A stretch of DNA of 64,000 nt from the NCBI GenBank assembly GCA_038040445.1, contig JBBPIG010000011.1:1-64000 (forward strand). Direction: 5' to 3'. Both the position numbers and the translations under genes were made by a program. Every line of letters starts with the position of its first letter. Position 1 is the stretch's first letter. Shown here piece after piece: positions 60,394-64,000 of the stretch. A model generated the notes under the pieces. The model saw only the letters and a list, made by a program, of their open reading frames with translations. It did not search any database and was not told where the DNA came from. The DNA is from Acidobacteriota bacterium. GTDB lineage: Bacteria > Acidobacteriota > Blastocatellia > UBA7656.

Positions 60394-63054
60394 TCACTCG
60401 CTTCGCAAAGCCAGCATCGGGTCTATCGACGTGACGCGACGCGCAGGCACAAAGCAGGCAGCCGCGGCGACTACCATCAACACCCCTGACACGGCAACAA
60501 ACGTGATCGGATCAGTAGGCTCGACAGCAAACAACAGCGAGGACATGAGCCGGCCTAACAGCAGCGCTCCCGCTACGCCAATTGACAATCCCATCAGCAC
60601 GAAGGTCATTCCCTGCCGCATCACCATACTGAGCACCCGGCCGGGCGTTGCCCCCAGAGCGAGCCGAATGCCAAGCTCGCGCCGGCGCTGGCTCACCGAC
60701 AGCGCCATTACCCCAGCTATTCCCGCAGCGGTTATCACCAGAGCCAGCCCGGCAAACAGGGCCAGCAGCATCGCCGTCAACCGAGGCGAAGCGACTGCAT
60801 CAGTCCGCACTTGCTCGAGCGTTTGAACTCGGTCAATCGCCGTCTCCGGATCAACCGCATAGATAGCCTCGCGCATCAGGCTCGTAATGCTCATCGGGTC
60901 GGCGGCGGTGCGCACCAGAAGGTTGTTTGCAAAGCCGTTCTGCGCGAGGGGAATGTATATTTCATCGGTCGGGTCGCGATCCAGCCCGTACTGCTTGACG
61001 TCGCTGACCACTCCGATGATGGTCACCCACGTTTGACCGCGATCGAAGCTGACTCGCCGGCCGATTGGGTCTTCATCGCTCCAGCGATGGCGAGCTGTCG
61101 ATTGATTGATCACGGCCACGTTCAGCGACTTTTCGTTATCCGCCTCTTCAAAGGTTCGTCCCTTAACCAGAGCCAGGCGGATGGTCTCAAAATAGCCCGG
61201 GCTCGCCGAACGAAAATCGGCCTGAGGTGCAAGTTCCCCTTCAGGAATCGGGCGTCCTTCAATTTGAAAGCCCCTATTAAACGGACCGTTGGTGATGCCG
61301 AGTTGGTTCAAAGGATATGTGGACGCCAATCCCGCGGACTGCACGCCCGGTTGGGACCTCACCTTGTCGAGTAGCCGCTCGAACAGCGCCAGTGTCTTGT
61401 CCGGCGTATTGTATTTCGACCAGTTTGGACTGACTCTAATCGCCAACACTTTCTCGGGATCGAATCCGGGACTCACGCTCTGCAGCTTGATCAAGCTGCG
61501 AACCATCAGCCCAGCGCCGATAAGCAGCATGAACGACACCGCCACCTGCGCTACTATCAGAAGATTTCGAACACGCTGCCGGCTCGCGCTGGCGCTGGTG
61601 CGTCCGCCGCCCTCCTTCAACGCGTTGGTTAAGTTTTGATCCGAGGAGAACACGGGCACCAATCCGAACACCAGTCCGGTCACTACGGAAACCAGCAGCG
61701 TGAACAGCAACACGAGACCATCGATACGGATCTCGCCGGCGCGAGTAGTAAACCTGGCGGCGAAGTTTACGAGCAGGTGCAATCCTCCCGCCGCAAACAA
61801 CAGCCCAAGTATGCCGCCGCCAAGCGAAAGCAGGGTGCTCTCGGTAAGCAGTTGCCTGATCAGACGGCCACGTCCTGCGCCCAGCGCCGCGCGAATCGCC
61901 ATCTCGCGTTCTCGGCGCATCAGCCTGGCAAGAGTGAGATTAGCGACGTTCGCGCAGGCAATGAGCAGCACCAGACCGGCCGTCCCCAACAGGATCAAGA
62001 AAGTCGGCTTCGCTCGACGCGTCAGTTCTTCTTGAAGCGGAGACACGACTGCTCCGTATCCGCGATTAGTAGGATAGGAGTCCGCATACTGCTTCTGCAG
62101 GTTGGCGGCGATCGTGCTCAGATCAGCCTGAGCCTGAGCGACCGGGACATCGCGTTTGAGACGGCCGAACACGCTCATCATTCGCGCGTTCCGATTAGCC
62201 ATGAACTGTTCGGAGGAGCGAGTCGGACACTGCGACGTGGGCATGTAGACGTCTTCCTCTACAGGGTACTGCGGTATTGGCGGCAGAACTCCGATAACGG
62301 TATGCGGGCGATTGTTCATCTGGAAAACCCTGCCCACGATTCCCGGATCGCCGCCGTGACTCTGTTGCCAGTACTTGTGGCTGAGCACCAAAACGGCGTC
62401 AGAGCCGTGCTCTTCATCACCGGGAACAAACGTCCTACCGACAATGGGAATCACGCCCAACACATCGAAGAAGTTTGCCGATACGACGCCGGTCTGGACG
62501 CGTTGCGGTTCGATGCCACCGAGAAGCGTAAAGCTCATCGTGTGGTGCTCAACAACCGCATCGAGTGTCTGATTCTGCTCGCGGTAATCGAGCACTTCCT
62601 TGACGGAGAATGGCAACTTAAGGACACCGGCAAGCGGAGCCTGCTGCTGGACGATCACAAGCTGGGTCCCATCCTTGTAAGGCAACGGCCGCATCAGCAC
62701 GCCGTAGATCACACTGAAGATAGCGGTGTTCGCGCCGATGCCGAGTGCCAGGGTTAAAACGGCAACTACAGTGAACCCGGGGTTGCGCAGCAAAATGCGC
62801 GCGCCGTAACGAGTGTCCTGCATGAGCGACTCGATTGAGCCGCCGCTGCGCACATCCCGACACTCCTCTTTGAATTTTTCGACGCCGCCGAAGCTGCGCA
62901 AGGCCTCACGGCGAGCCGCGGCGTGGCTCATTCCACGCGCGACGTTTTTTTCGATCTCCATTTCGAGGTGGAAACGCAGTTCTGCGTCCATGTCGCGCTC
63001 CACTTCGTCCTTTGAGAAAAGCGAGCGCAGGGCGTCTGAGATCTTTCGGAACAT
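60394..63054 (-). CDS. ABC transporter permease of the ADOP (duplicated orphan permease) family
   Basis: An 886-residue inner-membrane protein. Residues 1-65 hold the acidobacterial-type cytoplasmic start ([20 protein letters not shown]). A MacB core/periplasmic domain and FtsX segments follow twice: helices at about 80-105, 375-490 and 755-880, with the conserved [40 protein letters not shown] and [20 protein letters not shown]. No ATPase gene is adjacent, which is why such genes are called orphan. The ATG at 63054 has GGAGG nine bases upstream. It follows the PadR gene and is probably under its control. Confidence 0.92.
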   Translation of the reverse strand: MFRKISDALRSLFSKDEVERDMDAELRFHLEMEIEKNVARGMSHAAARREALRSFGGVEKFKEECRDVRSGGSIESLMQDTRYGARILLRNPGFTVVAVLTLALGIGANTAIFSVIYGVLMRPLPYKDGTQLVIVQQQAPLAGVLKLPFSVKEVLDYREQNQTLDAVVEHHTMSFTLLGGIEPQRVQTGVVSANFFDVLGVIPIVGRTFVPGDEEHGSDAVLVLSHKYWQQSHGGDPGIVGRVFQMNNRPHTVIGVLPPIPQYPVEEDVYMPTSQCPTRSSEQFMANRNARMMSVFGRLKRDVPVAQAQADLSTIAANLQKQYADSYPTNRGYGAVVSPLQEELTRRAKPTFLILLGTAGLVLLIACANVANLTLARLMRREREMAIRAALGAGRGRLIRQLLTESTLLSLGGGILGLLFAAGGLHLLVNFAARFTTRAGEIRIDGLVLLFTLLVSVVTGLVFGLVPVFSSDQNLTNALKEGGGRTSASASRQRVRNLLIVAQVAVSFMLLIGAGLMVRSLIKLQSVSPGFDPEKVLAIRVSPNWSKYNTPDKTLALFERLLDKVRSQPGVQSAGLASTYPLNQLGITNGPFNRGFQIEGRPIPEGELAPQADFRSASPGYFETIRLALVKGRTFEEADNEKSLNVAVINQSTARHRWSDEDPIGRRVSFDRGQTWVTIIGVVSDVKQYGLDRDPTDEIYIPLAQNGFANNLLVRTAADPMSITSLMREAIYAVDPETAIDRVQTLEQVRTDAVASPRLTAMLLALFAGLALVITAAGIAGVMALSVSQRRRELGIRLALGATPGRVLSMVMRQGMTFVLMGLSIGVAGALLLGRLMSSLLFAVEPTDPITFVAVSGVLMVVAAAACFVPARRVTSIDPMLALRSE

Positions 63055-63095
63055 AAGAACCATCCTCCGGCTTACCAGCACACAACGAGTAGCGA

Positions 63096-63134
63096 GAGTC
63101 AACTCAGTGGCCGCCCCGTCCGTTGAGTTGACTC
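63096..63134. repeat. Inverted repeat between padR and ADOP genes
   Basis: GAGTCAACTCA (63096-63106) and TGAGTTGACTC (63124-63134) form an 11-bp perfect stem with a 17-nt loop, within the 90-bp space between the two genes. No T-run follows, so it may be an mRNA processing or stability element, or an operator. Confidence 0.7.
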
Positions 63135-63145
63135 AGAACTTGCGA

Positions 63146-63475
63146 CTAGGTCGTTTGCAAGATGCGATCGACAGCCGCCGATAACCGTTCCCAGTTTTCA
63201 GTCTCCTCGGCAAGCTGCTTTTTTCCCGTGCGGGTAAGCTCGTAGTATTTCGCCTGCCTGTTGTTTTCAGAGCTTCCCCATTCGGCCTTTATCAAGCCCT
63301 GTTGCTCGAGCCGGTAAAGCGCCGGATACAGTGAGCCCTGGTTGATGACCAGCACTTCTTCCGAAACCTGCTGGATGCGCTGAGAAATGCCCCAGCCGTG
63401 CATCGGCCCAAGAGCCAGCGTCTTCAGGACGAGCATGTCGAGCGTGCCCTGTAAAAGGTCGGTTGCCTTTGCCAT
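63146..63475 (-). CDS. PadR-family transcriptional repressor
   Basis: A 109-residue winged-helix regulator with the PadR signature [30 protein letters not shown] and [20 protein letters not shown], and a C-terminal dimerisation helix ([17 protein letters not shown]). Such repressors commonly precede ADOP permease genes in Acidobacteriota. It is transcribed from the promoter at 63507-63536, which sits in an inverted repeat, so it probably represses itself and the permease. Ligand unknown. Confidence 0.94.
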   Translation of the reverse strand: MAKATDLLQGTLDMLVLKTLALGPMHGWGISQRIQQVSEEVLVINQGSLYPALYRLEQQGLIKAEWGSSENNRQAKYYELTRTGKKQLAEETENWERLSAAVDRILQTT

Positions 63476-63493
63476 CGCGAGCCTCCTAGATAA

Positions 63494-63536
63494 TCTACAG
63501 GACGGGATAATACGGGCCTCTCCTGTAGACTGTCAA
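63494..63536 (-). promoter_or_regulatory. PadR promoter with overlapping inverted-repeat operator
   Basis: Leftward TTGACA (63536-63531, perfect consensus), an 18-bp spacer and TATTAT (63512-63507, five of six). TCTACAGGA (63494-63502) and TCCTGTAGA (63521-63529) are exact inverted repeats; one half lies in the promoter spacer and the other just after the transcription start, as expected of a repressor site. Confidence 0.75.
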
Positions 63537-63686
63537 GGGGAAAGTTTTATTGAGGCCTCCCGTCACGCCGCGCCGTTTTGAAACGAGGGCTGGACGGCCG
63601 GTTCAAACTTGCATTATTGTCTCCCAGACCAGTGGATGGAGTTACCTTCGCAACAGACTCTTAACAGCCTCGCGATGTAGATCATT

Positions 63687-63746
63687 CAATACCGGGCAAT
63701 ACCGGGCAATACCGGGCAATACCGGGCAATACCGGGCAATACCGGG
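63687..63746. repeat. Decamer tandem repeat CAATACCGGG, six copies
   Basis: Six perfect head-to-tail copies of CAATACCGGG (60 bp) end 17 bp before the start codon of the S9-type gene, directly against its Shine-Dalgarno region. Confidence 0.95.
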
Positions 63747-63763
63747 ATTGAGGAGTGATTCTT

Positions 63764-64000
63764 ATGAACACTGATTCACGGCTTCGCACAAATCGCATCG
63801 ACATCCGGAAGTATCTAACAGCGCTATTCATCCTCGCGCTCTTGATCTCAAGTTCAGCGGTTGCGCAGCAAAGCGAGTCGAAGCGGCCTCTGACGCATAA
63901 CGACTACGATGGTTGGCGCGCGATTCAAGGTCAGTCCCTATCTCGCGACGGCAAGTTCGTAGTCTACGCGCTGGTGCCGCAGGACGGCGACGGCGAGGTA
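63764..64000 (+). CDS. S9-family (prolyl oligopeptidase-like) peptidase, N-terminal fragment
   Basis: The first 79 residues of a gene running out of the window. After a signal peptide (LTALFILALLISSSAVAQ) the sequence KRPLTHNDYDGWRAIQGQSL then SRDGKFVVYALVPQDGDGE matches the beginning of the large exported prolyl-oligopeptidase-like proteins. Such proteins have a beta-propeller and a C-terminal serine hydrolase domain, not visible here. GAGGAG lies eight bases before the ATG. The six-copy decamer repeat lies immediately upstream and may affect its expression. Confidence 0.6.
   Translation, partial: MNTDSRLRTNRIDIRKYLTALFILALLISSSAVAQQSESKRPLTHNDYDGWRAIQGQSLSRDGKFVVYALVPQDGDGEV

Noticed and set aside
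63687-63746. Possible CRISPR array
   Set aside because: Units are 10 bp and directly adjacent, with no spacers and no cas genes.

Overview
The window is about 57-60% GC, gene-dense bacterial chromosome. It most resembles an Acidobacteriota genome, possibly Blastocatellia; this is inferred from gene content, as no rRNA or marker gene is present. The pointers are a long FtsX/MacB-type permease with an acidobacterial-style N-terminal extension paired with a PadR repressor, a TPR protein with a PMT-like membrane part, an S9 peptidase start, and LPS-type heptose and rhamnose genes indicating a Gram-negative envelope. Many short intergenic hairpin repeats are present. I see no prophage, insertion sequence, CRISPR array, tRNA or rRNA.

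Layout. 1-6.3 kb: M1 peptidase tail, lactate permease, a hypothetical protein, cysteine dioxygenase, cytochrome c and an ankyrin protein, then a gap with a cobalamin-riboswitch-like motif that has no gene to control. 6.3-11.8 kb: GH63-like glucosidase, then an FHA/zinc-ribbon protein and PP2C phosphatase operon. 11.9-19.4 kb: rfbB-rfbD, glnE (carrying an in-frame 75-bp palindromic repeat), waaF-like heptosyltransferase and an NDP-sugar pyrophosphorylase. 19.5-35.2 kb: thiolase, TMTC-like TPR membrane protein, alpha/beta hydrolase, DDAH, ceramidase-like hydrolase, a zinc metalloprotease, a coupled DUF5678-like/retropepsin pair, a fused MFS-spermidine synthase-TPR protein, a clan-A glycosidase and a transglutaminase-like protein.

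35.6-44 kb: PLP dehydratase, then a lipid-oxidation neighbourhood. It holds a haem fatty-acid dioxygenase that keeps the COX/alpha-DOX Tyr-x-x-His motif, a class 3 lipase 19 bp downstream, a divergent-family old yellow enzyme, an unrecognised protein with a ROK kinase, and a fatty-acyl desaturase. This looks like a bacterial oxylipin-type gene set and is the best candidate here for an undescribed system. 44-52 kb: an unlisted 56-aa zinc-ribbon protein, an HD-GYP protein with an unknown C-terminal half, HtrA, mltG-ruvX, an S41-family protein that has lost its catalytic Ser and Lys, and proline dehydrogenase.

52-64 kb: a TonB receptor with a clean promoter and a 21-bp palindromic operator, a Fur-family regulator with its own promoter, GDPD, AraC regulator, acyl-CoA synthetase, a PIN/RHH toxin-antitoxin pair, a DUF488-like protein, the PadR-controlled ADOP permease (strong promoter embedded in an inverted repeat), and the start of an S9-type peptidase. 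Regulation can be read directly at three sites: the TonB operator, the Fur promoter and the PadR promoter/operator.
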